Shown here in pieces: positions 21,900 to 34,500 of a stretch of DNA of 64,000 nt. The notes under the pieces were generated by a model. That model made no database searches, had not been told where the DNA came from, and was given only the letters and a program-made list of their open reading frames with translations. Position 1 is the stretch's first letter. Every line of letters starts with the position of its first letter. The stretch comes from Rhododendron vialii. Lineage: Eukaryota > Streptophyta > Magnoliopsida > Ericales > Ericaceae. A program made the translations under genes and the position numbers. The stretch spans positions 27,168,501 through 27,232,500 of the forward strand of contig NC_080569.1 of assembly GCF_030253575.1 (NCBI RefSeq). The letters run 5' to 3'.

Positions 21900-23000
21900 T
21901 GTTGGTCCAAATAGCAACCCAAGAAGGGGGTGACTTGGGTATCTCAAATATAACGTGGAATTTAAAAAACTAATTGACTAATTATTCAAGATATTCTACC
22001 ACACAACTCATTATTCAATAATATATCAATTTACTCATGCGATATAGATATGCAAAACTGAAAGTAAAGAGAGTAGGGAAGAGAGAATCGAACGCAAGGA
22101 TTTATAGTGGTTCGGTCCGCAACTTCACGGCCTAATCCACTCCCCAAGTGTCCAACTCAGGATTTGCTACACTATCTCCAATAGTTACAATCCTTCTAGC
22201 TTCGCGGGTGCTAGACAACCTTTACAACGAGCAATCTATCCCCAATCACTCTGACTAATTTTGACTCCGGTGGTAGTCACACCTAACCCAACTAGTTTTG
22301 ACTCCGGTGCTAGTAACACCTAACTCTCAAGTGATTTTCTCTCCAAAATCACTCACAAAAAGATTAACTCTCACAAGAGTATGAATAAGGGTGTACAATC
22401 CCTTTTACAACAAGGTTCAAGAAACAACACTCAAGCTAGTCTAGATATTCAAGATGTAAGCATAGAGTTTGATAGAGATTTGCAATTGAAAAGCTCACTG
22501 AATTATTTCTCCGGAGATCTCTTTTATTGTCTTCATTCTTCTACTGTATTTATTCTTGGAGAATAAGACTTCAGACATGTGGAAGCTCCACTAGCCGTTA
22601 GAATATTGAACTCCAATCCTTTTCTTTTCCAAACGTTTGCATCTTCCATCTTGAGCAACATCAACTACAATCAAGCCTTCAATTTGCCGAAATAATATAA
22701 AGCTCCAAGTAGCATTCAATTGTCCTCCTTGATTAATATTTGCTTTCCATAGAAGTCCTCATAGCCAATCACAAATTAGGAGAAAATTTGTCCTTAATCT
22801 TCTTCCTTCTAATTTCAATCTTGACTATTAGAGATAGGAGTTTTGATGTAGAGTCTTTCCTTGTGTAACTCAATCAAGTCCTACAAAATAAATATTATTC
22901 AAATCAATAGCAAATAATATTAATTGTATTTCTCTTCAATAAAATTTACTTTGTTATCATCAAAATCAATAAAGTTTTCATAGAAATCTTTGGGCTAACA
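21900..23000. mobile_element. Solo LTR, Copia-like, 1101 bp
   Basis: It starts TGTTGGTCC, ends GGGCTAACA, and is flanked by GATAC on both sides (21895-21899 and 23001-23005). Copy 1 of the gene supplies the empty site (CGTCGATACATAATTC at about 5992). No internal region or second LTR remains. The TGTTRG...CTAACA ends and 1.1-kb size suit a SIRE-like Copia LTR; that lineage is inferred. Confidence 0.92.
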
Positions 23001-23307
23001 GATACATAATTCACTATGGAGAAAGGGTTCAAGTAACCGGCGACGCCTTCAACTCTGAAAAGGTGTCGAAGAACACAGGAAGTTGCCGGTACGCAAAGAA
23101 GGATCTCTTTGCTAAAGTATTTCTAGAGCAAGGCAATCCGTTCAAGTACAGCGTGACCAAATATTTCTATGCGACATCCTCATTCCCTGTTGTTGATCCA
23201 TAGATCGAGGAGTCCAATTGGATGGGGTACGTAGCGGTGGCCACGGACGAGGGGAAGGCGGCTCTGGGGAGGAGAGATATTTTGGTTGCTTGGAGAGGGA
23301 CGATCAA

Positions 23308-25590
23308 TGTCACGCTTCGTCCCGGAATGACACCCGAAGTGAGCCCGAACCGACACGACCACGTGGCATTCCACACCAAAGAACAAAATCTAAACGATAA
23401 ACCATGCACATAACAGAGTAAAACCCCAGCGGAAGACTTAACTTTAACATAAACAATGTGTCAACAATTTTACAAACTTACATAATACATAAGTTGCTGT
23501 CTCTTATCCCAACATAAGTAATTAAAACATTAACAGAGTTTCCCACATAATTAAAAACTTGAAATCATAAAGTACTTAACAATCTTAGTCACAAAATGAG
23601 TTTAACAAAAATTAGAGTTTGACTCATTACAATCAACTCGACCCAAAAATACCAACACTTGATACTAATCCAAGTGTCTCCAAAATGCCGACCAGTAGTG
23701 GACCAACTCTACGACCACCGGTGACCTGGCAATCCAAAAAGAAAAACCAGAGTGTGTGAGATATAGAATACATTCAATAAAATACCACAGAGCCTGAAGG
23801 AATATCTCACTTGAATGTAAACCACACAAAACTCAACATAAGTACTCAATCGTATAACCACATGTGTAAATACCAACATACAGTGGCACGTCTGCCACAT
23901 TCCATGTACCTAAGGTATTGTGTCCTGCACACCACACTCCCATTCACCGTTAATTAGACAGCATGGCCCACGATATGGTGTGACTCACTCCACAATTCTT
24001 TAGCGAGTACAATCAACACCCAACAAACATATATCATTAACTAAATCCCAATTAGCATGATATACAATCACCACCATGTAATACTTTATTGAACATAACC
24101 ATATTAAACACACTCACCTTTGTGTCGACCGAAGTATGCCAAACTAAGGTTTCGGCACCTCCCGAATGACCGGCTCTTTACCTAGCCACAAGTTAACTCA
24201 TATTAGTTACTAATTCAATGAATACTTGGCATAATGTTATAAAGCTAATAAGAAGCTAAACAATGTCTAACGGATACAAATATGTCCAAGTCCATATCTA
24301 AAAGTATCTCACGATAAGTGTGAAACTCAAACACTTCCCAATTCTCCAAAAAGACAACATATTCCACAACCAATCTGTCTTAGAATGATCATAACATTTA
24401 ATAGGTTTAGAACTAGTTCATGAGACCACCACCATTAGAAAGTACACTTCGTACATGAATTTTGATATAAAGTTTGCCCAACATAGTGTCCGGACGACAA
24501 AGTTATGCTTGTCCGAAGTTATTCACACAACTGTCCAAGATTACAGATTTTGCACGTCCACCAACTTCAAACCAAAAACTGATTTAACCTAAAACAAAAC
24601 AAGCCACAAACCCTACATATTCAGAAAGGCATACGAGTCTAGTTTCCAAATCAAAAATTGGTGCGCAAACTCGATACCCGAACTAAAAGATATGACTGTT
24701 TTTTCCAAGACATGTCGGAGCCACAAATACAAAATCCAGCAGGATCACACCAACTTGTAAATTCCGCCAAACTTAGAATATGCATCTAATAAACCCCAAA
24801 TTTGGTACACACCATTATCACTCATCAAAGTTCATTCCTGATTTTTCCTTGATTTTTCACAACAAAGGAACCTAGTCAAAATCACCCCCGAACTCAGAAA
24901 TTCTGAGCAGAGCAACACAATTTCAGGCAGAACAGTTTGTGTTCGAAAATTCATAAAAAATCGAATACTTAATACTTTTTAGTAATTCCAAAGCCAAAAC
25001 ATCATCAATTTATCAATCTTTCAAACCCAAAAGGACCCATAATCAAGAGAATCATTTATCCATAAAAAAATTGATGAAAGACGCAGCTCTGTAAGCTGTC
25101 TGCTCAAAAACAGGAATTCTACCACAGTTTGGTTTATGATTTTTATCTTTTTTCATATTTCTCAGAAAATTCTGAAAATTTAACACAATATAATAGACAC
25201 ACTATTAAACCCTTAGTAAAAATACCAAAAATTAACAAGTTTTCTAGATACATTGAATAATTTCGTGAAGAACAAACTAGGGTTTTTCTTCTCTTTCTCT
25301 TCTCCGCTTTTTCTTCTCCTCTTTCCAACCGTCTCGTCTCTCTCTCTCTCTCTCTCTCTCTATACACGTACACGTAAGAGAGAAGAATGGGGAGAAATAT
25401 CTCCTCAGGATACTTGTAAACCTATATAAAGATTATCATGTGCAAGCGAGACCTATTGTTAACTTATGTTCTAATAGCAAATCACCTATAAGACCCTCGC
25501 AAGTTCTATTGTTTACGGTTTTTAACCCCCAAAACATATAATTCAATTAAAAGTAATTGAAATACCGAAATATCCGGAGCGGGTATTACA
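23308..25590 (-). mobile_element. Solo LTR, probably Gypsy, 2283 bp
   Basis: It starts TGTCACGCTTCG, ends GGGTATTACA, and is flanked by ATCAA (23303-23307 and 25591-25595). The uninterrupted coding sequence is seen in copy 1 at about 12087. On the minus strand it begins TGTAATACCCGC and ends GCGTGACA, resembling the ends of the LTR at 27614 (TGTAAATCC...GGGACGTGACA), so the two are probably related Gypsy LTRs in opposite orientations. A (TC)n run lies at 25337-25360. Confidence 0.92.
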
Positions 25591-26760
25591 ATCAAGCTCT
25601 TGGAATGGATAGATGACGCACAAGTTAATTTGGGATCTGCTTCAGAAATACTTGGGAAGGAACATGATCCAAAGGTGCATGAGGGGTTTTACTCCATCTA
25701 CACTACTGATAATCCAAGTTCACCATTCAATGATAAGAGCACCAGAGACCAAGTAATATAATATAAATTTTTATGCAAAGTTTGAAATAGAGGTGATAAA
25801 TGGGCGGATTTGAACGGATTAAAACGGGTTGTGGGTTGAATATGGGCGGGGTAAATACGGGTCAAGAGTAGGTGGGTTGAAATTGGTTGGGTTGAACATG
25901 AGTTAAGCCATACCCAAACCCGCCCTGCCCCTTTCGATCTTCTCTCCCCTTTTTGCATCTTGATTTTCTCAATTTTGAACACATGATCAACATAATAGTT
26001 TCAGGAAATTGATCTTTGTGTATAACTTTATGTTTCAATACCATTTTCCAGTACTTCGAGATCGAATAAAATTTTGAAACAAAAGTTCCATCATGATAAA
26101 AAAATGGCCTTGGGAATGTCCTTTCAGGTTAACGATGAGATCAAGAGGCTTGTGGAAGAATACAAGGACGAAGACATCAGCATAACTGTAGCTGGCCACA
26201 GTTTGGGAGCAGCACTTGCAACCCTAAACGCAGTTGACATAGTTGCCAATGGAGTGAACAAATATCAAGGTCAACCAAACAAGGCCTTTCCAGTAACAGC
26301 CTTCGTGCTTGCAAGCCCCAGGGTTGGAGATTCTGGCTTCAAAAAGGTGTTTGATGGACTCGATCGTCTCCGGATCCTACGCGTTCGCAATGCCAGAGAT
26401 AGTGTTCCAGATTTACCTCTTACTTTACCTCCTTTGTTTGATTACGCGGAAGTAGGCGAAGAATTGAAAATTGACACGACGAAATCCGAGTATTTGAGAA
26501 TTCACTGGGTTAGAGGGAGTCCAACTCTGCATAATTTGGAGGCGTATTTGCATGGAGTCGCGGGAACACAAGGCTCGGAAGGAGGATTTCACTTGGAAGT
26601 TGATCGCTCTTACGCTCTTGTTAACAAGTCGTTGGATGGTTTGAAAGACGAATATGGCATACCCGTATCATGGTGGCAAGTGCAGAACAAGGGAATGGTT
26701 CATGATGCAGATGGGTCTTGGGAGTTGAAGGATCGCGAGGAAGATGACGACGATTTCTAA

Positions 26761-27613
26761 ACATTATTACGGTCGAGTTGAATTTCCTAAATAATTAGAT
26801 GCACTAATTATTATAAATAAGTTGAAGAAACTTGTTTTATGTGTTAATAAGCCTTCTTGGAGACGGTTAGGTACACCAAGAAGAAGTCACCTTCAGTTTT
26901 TATGTGTTAATAATTGTTAGTATAAACAAGTTCAAGAAACTTCTTGTTGTTTTTTTTAAAGTTTTATAAGTTCAATAAACAAGTTAATTAATTAGCTGTA
27001 TCTTAATACATTGTTATAACCTTGTCGAAATTGTGATGTGCGTAGCATACTTGTTGAATACCAATGTGGAAGGCAGTTATTAATAATCGAAAAACGTGGG
27101 AATGAGAATGCGCAACCTCTCATGTTTTGGTCAATTATCCATTTTTTATGGGATGATTGGGAGACGCAGCCAAGCGAGGTGTATGTGGCAGCGGTGCCGA
27201 GCAGCCGATTCGATTGTTCATTTCGGTATGAACGGCTCGGATCTAATTCGAGTACATAAAAATCTTAACCGTCCGTTGCTCAGATTAAAATCCGAGCCGT
27301 TGACAGCTGAGATAAACAGCGGATTGGTTGTTCGGCACCGCTACCAACTACTCCCGCTTGACAACATCCCCATAAAGTGAGACCTATTGTATGATTAGTA
27401 AAACTTTTATAAAGTCATTTTGTAAACATGGATGTGTAGATCATCAATGTAAAAGACATGGATAAAATTTTTGTCCAATTACTCTAATTAGAAGCAATGG
27501 ACGGCATGTTTGGTTCAATTTGGATGTAAGCACCTCATTTGAAATGTATTGTCTAAGTTTGGTGCTGTACAGTGAGGTGCATAGCATATCACCTCCGAGC
27601 CGTTGGATATACA
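26761..27613. other. 3' flank of phospholipase copy 2
   Basis: Matches 14170-14990 with few differences and ends in the left part of the small palindromic MITE, which the LTR at 27614 interrupts. No gene is seen. Confidence 0.6.
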
Positions 27614-27925
27614 TGTAAATCCTGCCTTTTCTTTTCTTTTTTAAAAAAAAGAAAGTAATAGTTTAGTCACGTGGTCTGAATAGAAACCCGACACGCTGTA
27701 TGAGTTACGTAACGTTGAGGTTTTATTTTAAAAATCTGACACCGCCACGATGACCCTTAAATTATTATTAGCTTGTGTTGAATTTTTGGGATTTTTCGGA
27801 GACTGAAATCTGAATGCGCACGGACCGAAATCGCGACGAACCCGAACCGACACACCACACTACGTGTCACGGAGTAGTTCCACAGAATTACAGGTGTTTT
27901 TTTTTTTTCACCTGTTTTAGCCTTT

Positions 27926-28420
<495 letters not shown>

Positions 28421-30284
28421 TATATATATATATATATATATATAGGTTTTATTAAATTAGAAGATAAAACAAAATAAAAAGAGACTAATAGGAGAGAGAG
28501 AGACTCCTACCTGTTCCTTTGTATCGAGATTCACTGCTTCTGTTCCGTTCGTTTCCGTTCATTTCAACAGAGGATTTTTACAACTCCTTTTGGTAATCTT
28601 CTCACCAATTAATCTATTTTATAGTTAGTCATAAGAGATATGTATACTGTTTATAATAAAGGAAGTTGATTTAGGGCAAAAATTACTTACAACTCTCTTT
28701 CATCGCACTAGTTATATCTGAACCTTTCTGTAATTTCTTCACTAGTGGAACCCCTTCCGGCAAAGAGTTTTGTCTCGGAACTCGCCACTGTAAATTGATT
28801 TAAGTAAAATTATTCGTTGACTGTATAAGCCTCCATTTAAGAGATTGACTTTGCTAAATTCCAACGTATATATCTACCCTAGCAATTGTAGGAATTCTAT
28901 TCCAATTTGTGTATGTTTTTTACCCATAGCTTCAGAAGAGACAATAGGTTAGTATATAGTATTGTCATTTTAGAACTATAAAAACAGTCCATAAGCCAAT
29001 TTGATGGCCCGATTTGGAAATTAGTTTATCCCATTAAGTTCAACTGTAACAAATAGTAATTGTGGTAAATTTTGTATAGGTATCAGTGCCTTGAGCTAGT
29101 TCGGTGCCACGTCAAGTTAGACGCATCTTTTTTGGTGTGTTACGTATACCTTGGTTACATGTATTTTCCTGAATTTTGGGATAAAATGCCATTGCTTGTT
29201 TTCGCTGAAAAGTGTGGAATTCGATCCACGTACTTGGTTTAATTGGTGACATTGAATAAAATACATATGATGGCCTGTTTATTAAATCTTTTGTGTTACA
29301 GTAAATCTAGACCGTGGCAATATGTTTTGGGAGCTTGAATTTCACTTCTTGTTAGTACATGCTTGTGATAATATGAATCATTCAAACGATGTCTCGAGCG
29401 CTAGGGGACATGTAAAGAAACTAGTGGCATGAAATAATAAGGTATGAGATGCAGCCAGGCATCACCGGGTAACGATATCTTACCACTCTTCAATGGGGTC
29501 ACTCCCCAACCGACTGGCAAAAATACCGTTAAATGTTATTATCGCTCGAATGTGCAAAAATGAAAGGGAAGAAGAAAATGGTCCATCTTTGGAGAATTGA
29601 ATTTATGGATCAAAATGCATGTTATTGAAAAATTTGATGAGAATACTTGAAATATTGTTTGGTTCTTGAACTGTTTTATTAAGTAAGGTATTTTCATGGT
29701 CAAACTTGTAATTTTGGTATACGTTTCTCACCAGAGCTTCGGCTTATGAAAACCTTTTCTAATTTTTCAAGTTATTGTAGATAGCAAGCTGAGGGCTGGA
29801 TGCATTGTTTGGTTAGCTATTGTAAATAGCATGTCTATAGAAAGGATCAAGAGTGTTGTGTAGTTTTGAGACAAGTGGTATTGTAAATTATGCTTAGCTA
29901 TGTTGTATAGACACTTTGGAGTTGTATGAATAGTCGCTTCTGTTGTTTCCCTTTATATGTTATTTAGTATGCTCTGAATGGTAAAAGTATTGGAGGTCTT
30001 GGTGATTCCGTCACCGGCTGGTCACATGACCCGTATTGGTGTTGGGACGTGACAATACATTTGAAGGCTTGGATCTCATCTTGGCAACCAATGATCGGGA
30101 GTCGTTCATTGCCGAGATGAGATTCGAGCCGTCGGATGCCTGATCTGACGACTCGGAGGTGCGCAGTACGGTGCTGCGTACACCACTGCACAGCACCATC
30201 CCCCAATTCCAAAGTTTGATATCAGACCACCTGGTAATGTGATGAGAGCTGCTATGTGTACAGTTGCTAAGGGTTAGATAGTGC

Positions 30285-30610
30285 GTACAACGCAGTTTTG
30301 TACCTATTTTGAGTCTCACAAGGACAATCGAATCGTTCATTTTGTTGAAAAATACTTTGCTTAAGGTTTCTTAAAAAAATCAACTCCATTCATTATCGGT
30401 TAGAACGTTTACAAAACATCTAACTTTGTTTTAGAATTCAGGCCAAATTTTGAAGCAAAGTTGGATGTTTTCTAAACTCCGTTACCGATAACGGATGAAA
30501 CTGATTTTTTTCAGGGACCTTAAACAAAATATTTTGAATTAAATGAGCAGTTTCGATTATTTTTGTGAGACCCAAAACGGATACAAAACTGTGCTATACA
30601 CGCTGTTTGT
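30285..30610. mobile_element. Fold-back element, complete copy
   Basis: The left arm (GCAGTTTTGTACC, GAGTCTCACA, CATTATCGGTTA) pairs with the right arm (CCGATAACGGATG, GTGAGACCC, GGATACAAAACTGTGC). The loop carries CATCTAACTTTG and CAAAGTTGGATG. The unit 1 copy (15245-15455) has lost the right arm. Confidence 0.7.
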
Positions 30611-31590
30611 ATCCATCTTGCTATACTCATATAGTTTCTGTAATGTGATCAAGTAGATTTTCACAAACCTTTATATATGGAGCTAAAGTAAACAATTCGA
30701 TTTATCATTACCCAAAAGCTATAGGTATCAATCATGTACCGACCGGAATGCGGGGCTTACCTCGGAATCTTCCATGAATGATCCAAAATGTTCATTATCA
30801 AGGGATTATTGCAAGTGCATGATCTAATGTTTCACTTTTTCATTTTGAATCCAGCTAACCTATATGCTCTTCCTAGAAGAACCAAATCTGTAACACAGAG
30901 AAATTAGATTGGCATCATAACCCAGTTAATAAATAAATAAAAAAACTAATACTTCTATTGTTTAAAAAAAACACGTAAATATAAATATATCTTCATAAAA
31001 AACAAATTTTTTGTACAAATTAGTAGTAACAATAGTTTTCATAGAAATGTATAATACTGTACTATTATTTAAGACTTTTCTCTTTGTGTCGAGTGATTTT
31101 GGCACTTCTTTTTTTTTTTTTTTTGTATTTTTATTAGGTGGCGGAGAATAAGAGATGGAAAAAAAAAATGGAATGCAATTGGAGAAAAAGGGAGTGAAAA
31201 TCAGTTCCCATTAATCATTTCGTTTTCATTTTTCACCAAATCCCATTTGTCATCCAACGCAACCCTCAAAAGGGCCTGCTAGTTCCAAGTTCCAAACTTC
31301 CAGCCCTCCATAACCAGAAGAAGGCGAGGGATTGGTCCATGAATTGAATTGATCCGATTCAATCAGCCTCGTCAACATTCACACATGACATGGATAAATA
31401 AATACTACTAATTCATAAAAGTGCTTTCTGCCCTTCTTCCTCTTCTTCTTCCCCACGAAAAGCAGCCTCTAAACCAGTCAAACGACCATCACCTATATGA
31501 TAGAGATCGAACAATCTCCTGTACAAAGTTCAAGAATTCAAATAAGCCAGATCAGAAATAAACGCTAGGTAGAGAATTAGAGTAAGAGTG
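30611..31590. other. Upstream region of the OPA3-like gene
   Basis: No gene. The end of unit 2 passes into single-copy sequence with a T run (31107-31124). Pyrimidine-rich CTTCTTCCTCTTCTTCTTCC lies at about 31433-31452, about 140 bp before the start codon, as is common in plant 5' leaders. No clear TATA box was found. Confidence 0.5.
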
Positions 31591-34500
31591 ATGGTCCTCC
31601 CTTTCTTGAAGCTTGGCACACTTGTATTGAAGACTCTAAGCAAACCCATTGCCGGTCGACTCAAGAAAGAGGCTGGCTTGCACCCCAAGTTCCGCCAGTT
31701 GATCGTCAGCATGGCTCAGGTATATCTCTCTCTCTCTGTCTCTCACTCTAAATCTCTCTCTCTATTTGGGTATATGAAATGAAATGAAGATTAACCGTTG
31801 CTATGAGATTTGAATTTGGGACCTCTGTACGTAATTTTGTAACTGATTTATCAAGTATGTGCTATGGTACCATTGTTGATACCTAGGGTTATGTATGTAG
31901 GGTTTTGGGGCCTTGTTGAGGAATCTGAAAAATGTTGTCTTTTCTAATGGGACCGTAAACGAGAAGAAGGATTAGTTAGAATGGTTCTGGTCTTGGATTT
32001 GTACCAACTGTTCTCATGTGTCTGGGCTAGCTTACATGCCCCTCAACTAATCCTGGGAACCAATCCCACTGTTCACTCGCGGAGGCCCCAATTTCAAGCC
32101 AAAGCAAAGCTCTGTATGGGTTGGCCCCAAAGAAGTTGATAACACCTGAGAGGTTTCGAAAATGTTGAAATTCTTGCGGTGGAAATTAAAAATGAAGCGT
32201 TAAGATCGAATGATTCTGGTCTCTGATTTGTATTTTAGTTTTGGGATATTGGAATCCATGACATTTTCTTTCTCCTTCACAAGCCCCTCTACAAATTCAT
32301 GATCCAGCATAGGCTATATAGCCTGAAGGGTTTGCTTGTCAATCTGTCCAATTGATAGTTCCATTCTGATTGACATTGCTTTTAATCGTGAGAAGTGTTC
32401 TAATTGAGAGTGTGGAATTAGATGTAGAAGATTTTATTACAGATTAACTGGTATGAGGTAAATGTTTGGCGATAGAGGAATGAATCTTTTGTCAAATTTT
32501 GGGCAAATGCTGCAAGTTGAAGGCTTTGATCAATTTGAATCAGAGCTTTTCAACTTTTCCCTGAAGTTGGAATTCTTTAATTCACTGTGCACATTGGGTG
32601 ATATGTTGCATATAAGCCTTTCATTCTTTCAGTTCGACAAACTCTTGCATGTAAGTTAAGTAAGGCACTGGGGGTTCTAGGACCCCCAGTGAGCAAAGCT
32701 GCAGTTTTTGGAGATAAGGTGCCGCTTGGTTCACCATTTTGAGAGTAACTTTTACTTTCGACACAGTTTTCAATAAATTTCTCTCTCTATCTCTCTCCAT
32801 TCATTACCACTCAACTCTCAAAAATAACTTTCTAAAACCTCAACCAAACAAAGTGATCTTTGGCCCTCAGGTACCAAGTTAAGTAAGGCACTGGGGGTTC
32901 TAGGACCCCCAGTGAACAAAGCTGCAGTTTTTGGAGATAAGATCTTTGGCTCTCAGGTACCAACAAGATGGAGGCCATGGCCATTTTTGGCCTGCCACTG
33001 TGTAGCTGTAGCACTTAAGGAGAGTTTAGCAGCCTATGGATGAAAGAAGGTAAGGGGTTGGGTTTGGAGGGCATGAACGGGCCGGAGAGAGTTACTTTCC
33101 TTTCTTTGGTTCGAAGGTAGATTCAAGGAAAGGGAAAGAAAACAGGAGGATGCACCCATCCTTGTGAAGTCACCTTTTCACTTCACCTCAAAAGTGGCCT
33201 GTAGAGGGAAGGAAATGGCTTCCCCTCGGGAAGTTGCAAAAGTTCCCCTCAAATGGAGAGACTAGTTAAACAATATCATACTGATTTCCTTCAATTTTCT
33301 TTTTTGTTCTTCCTTTTTCAGTCCAATCAAACAAAAAGAAGGAACCTCCCAACCCTTAAATGGAATCCAGTTCCCTTCGCTCCTATTCTCCATTGAGTCC
33401 GTACTTCCTACCAATCATGGCATGAAAGATTTTTCTTTTAGAGTCTTGCACACTAGCAAGACTCTAAAAAAACGTCCTTGTAGCTCCTCGGTTCTTGGAG
33501 GTTTAGGGGGGCCACTATTTTAGTGGTATTCTGAGAGTAGCCACTTTGTGCATATATTGCCAAAGGTTAGGTCTGTCTCCAATCATCCCCCGCCCATACC
33601 CCCAATGATTGGGGACTAGATGGGTTATGTTATGTTGTTGTTGTTGTTGTAGTCTTGCACACTAGCATCCATAACGGAGTGGTGTAGAAGCCTAGCATTG
33701 GGATACACCTGGTGGTTTTGAAACATTGCCTAGACTCCTTGGACTTGAGAGAGACCGGCACCGCTGAGAACAATGGAGACAATGAAGTAATCATGCAAGT
33801 CAAAAGTATTTTATTCGGTTGTTGGTTCAGTCTAAGAACCTAACCCACCATTTATGCTCGTTATGGTATAGTATAATTTTTCTTTTTGGATAAGTATGGT
33901 ATAGTATAATTCTACTATCCAATATCCACATATGATTTGATTGACACATTGACATGGCAGGAATTATTGAGAACTCTTTGGTGGGAGATGTTTTTGGTGC
34001 TCCTGGGTCAAGGCCACATGGTACCCCACACCCTTAATTATCCCGCAAAAAAGTAGGGCCCACAACTAATTGGATGGGCCTCACATGAATGTGTCATTGT
34101 TGAGGATGTTGGGGCGCCACATGGCCTTGCCTCGAGACTAATGAACAGTTACTCATTTGGTGGACTCTTTTCAAGGACCGTAGGAGTGGATTCTCTTAAA
34201 GTACACGCAGGATCTTTTTTTAGGTGTTTAATTGGACATTGAAGAAGCATATTTATGATTCAAATTTACCAATGTATTAGGCGTGGAACTCCGAGGCACC
34301 TTGTAAATCAGGAGTTGAATTCTTATTCCTGGTGTTCTTCACTGCCTAAGTTTCCTTTAGCTTTTCTTCCTGTCATTCCTGTGATCATGATGTACCAAAA
34401 TGTTAGTTTTAACTACTTAGTTATGTAGTTTTTGAACTGTTCTCAGACATGCATTCCATATTTCAAACAATTGTTGAAGAGCCACTTTTAGCATAGTGGC

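Larger units (their letters stand above)
21801..26760 (+). pseudogene. Class II phospholipase A1-like pseudogene
   Basis: Remnants lie at 21801-21899, 23006-23307, 25596-25752 and 26128-26760, separated by solo LTRs at 21900-23000 and 23308-25590 and by a 375-bp intron (25753-26127, GT-AG). The frame has a stop at codon 19 (TAG at 21855-21857) where copy 1 has Trp, and a second in-frame TAG at 23201-23203, again where copy 1 has Trp. The last exon is fully open: [13 protein letters not shown] and HNLEAYLHG are intact, and it ends in the same acidic tail as copy 1. No full-length enzyme can be made. Several hundred bases of the 3' half are nearly the same as in copy 1, while the 5' part of that exon is clearly more diverged. 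Confidence 0.92.
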
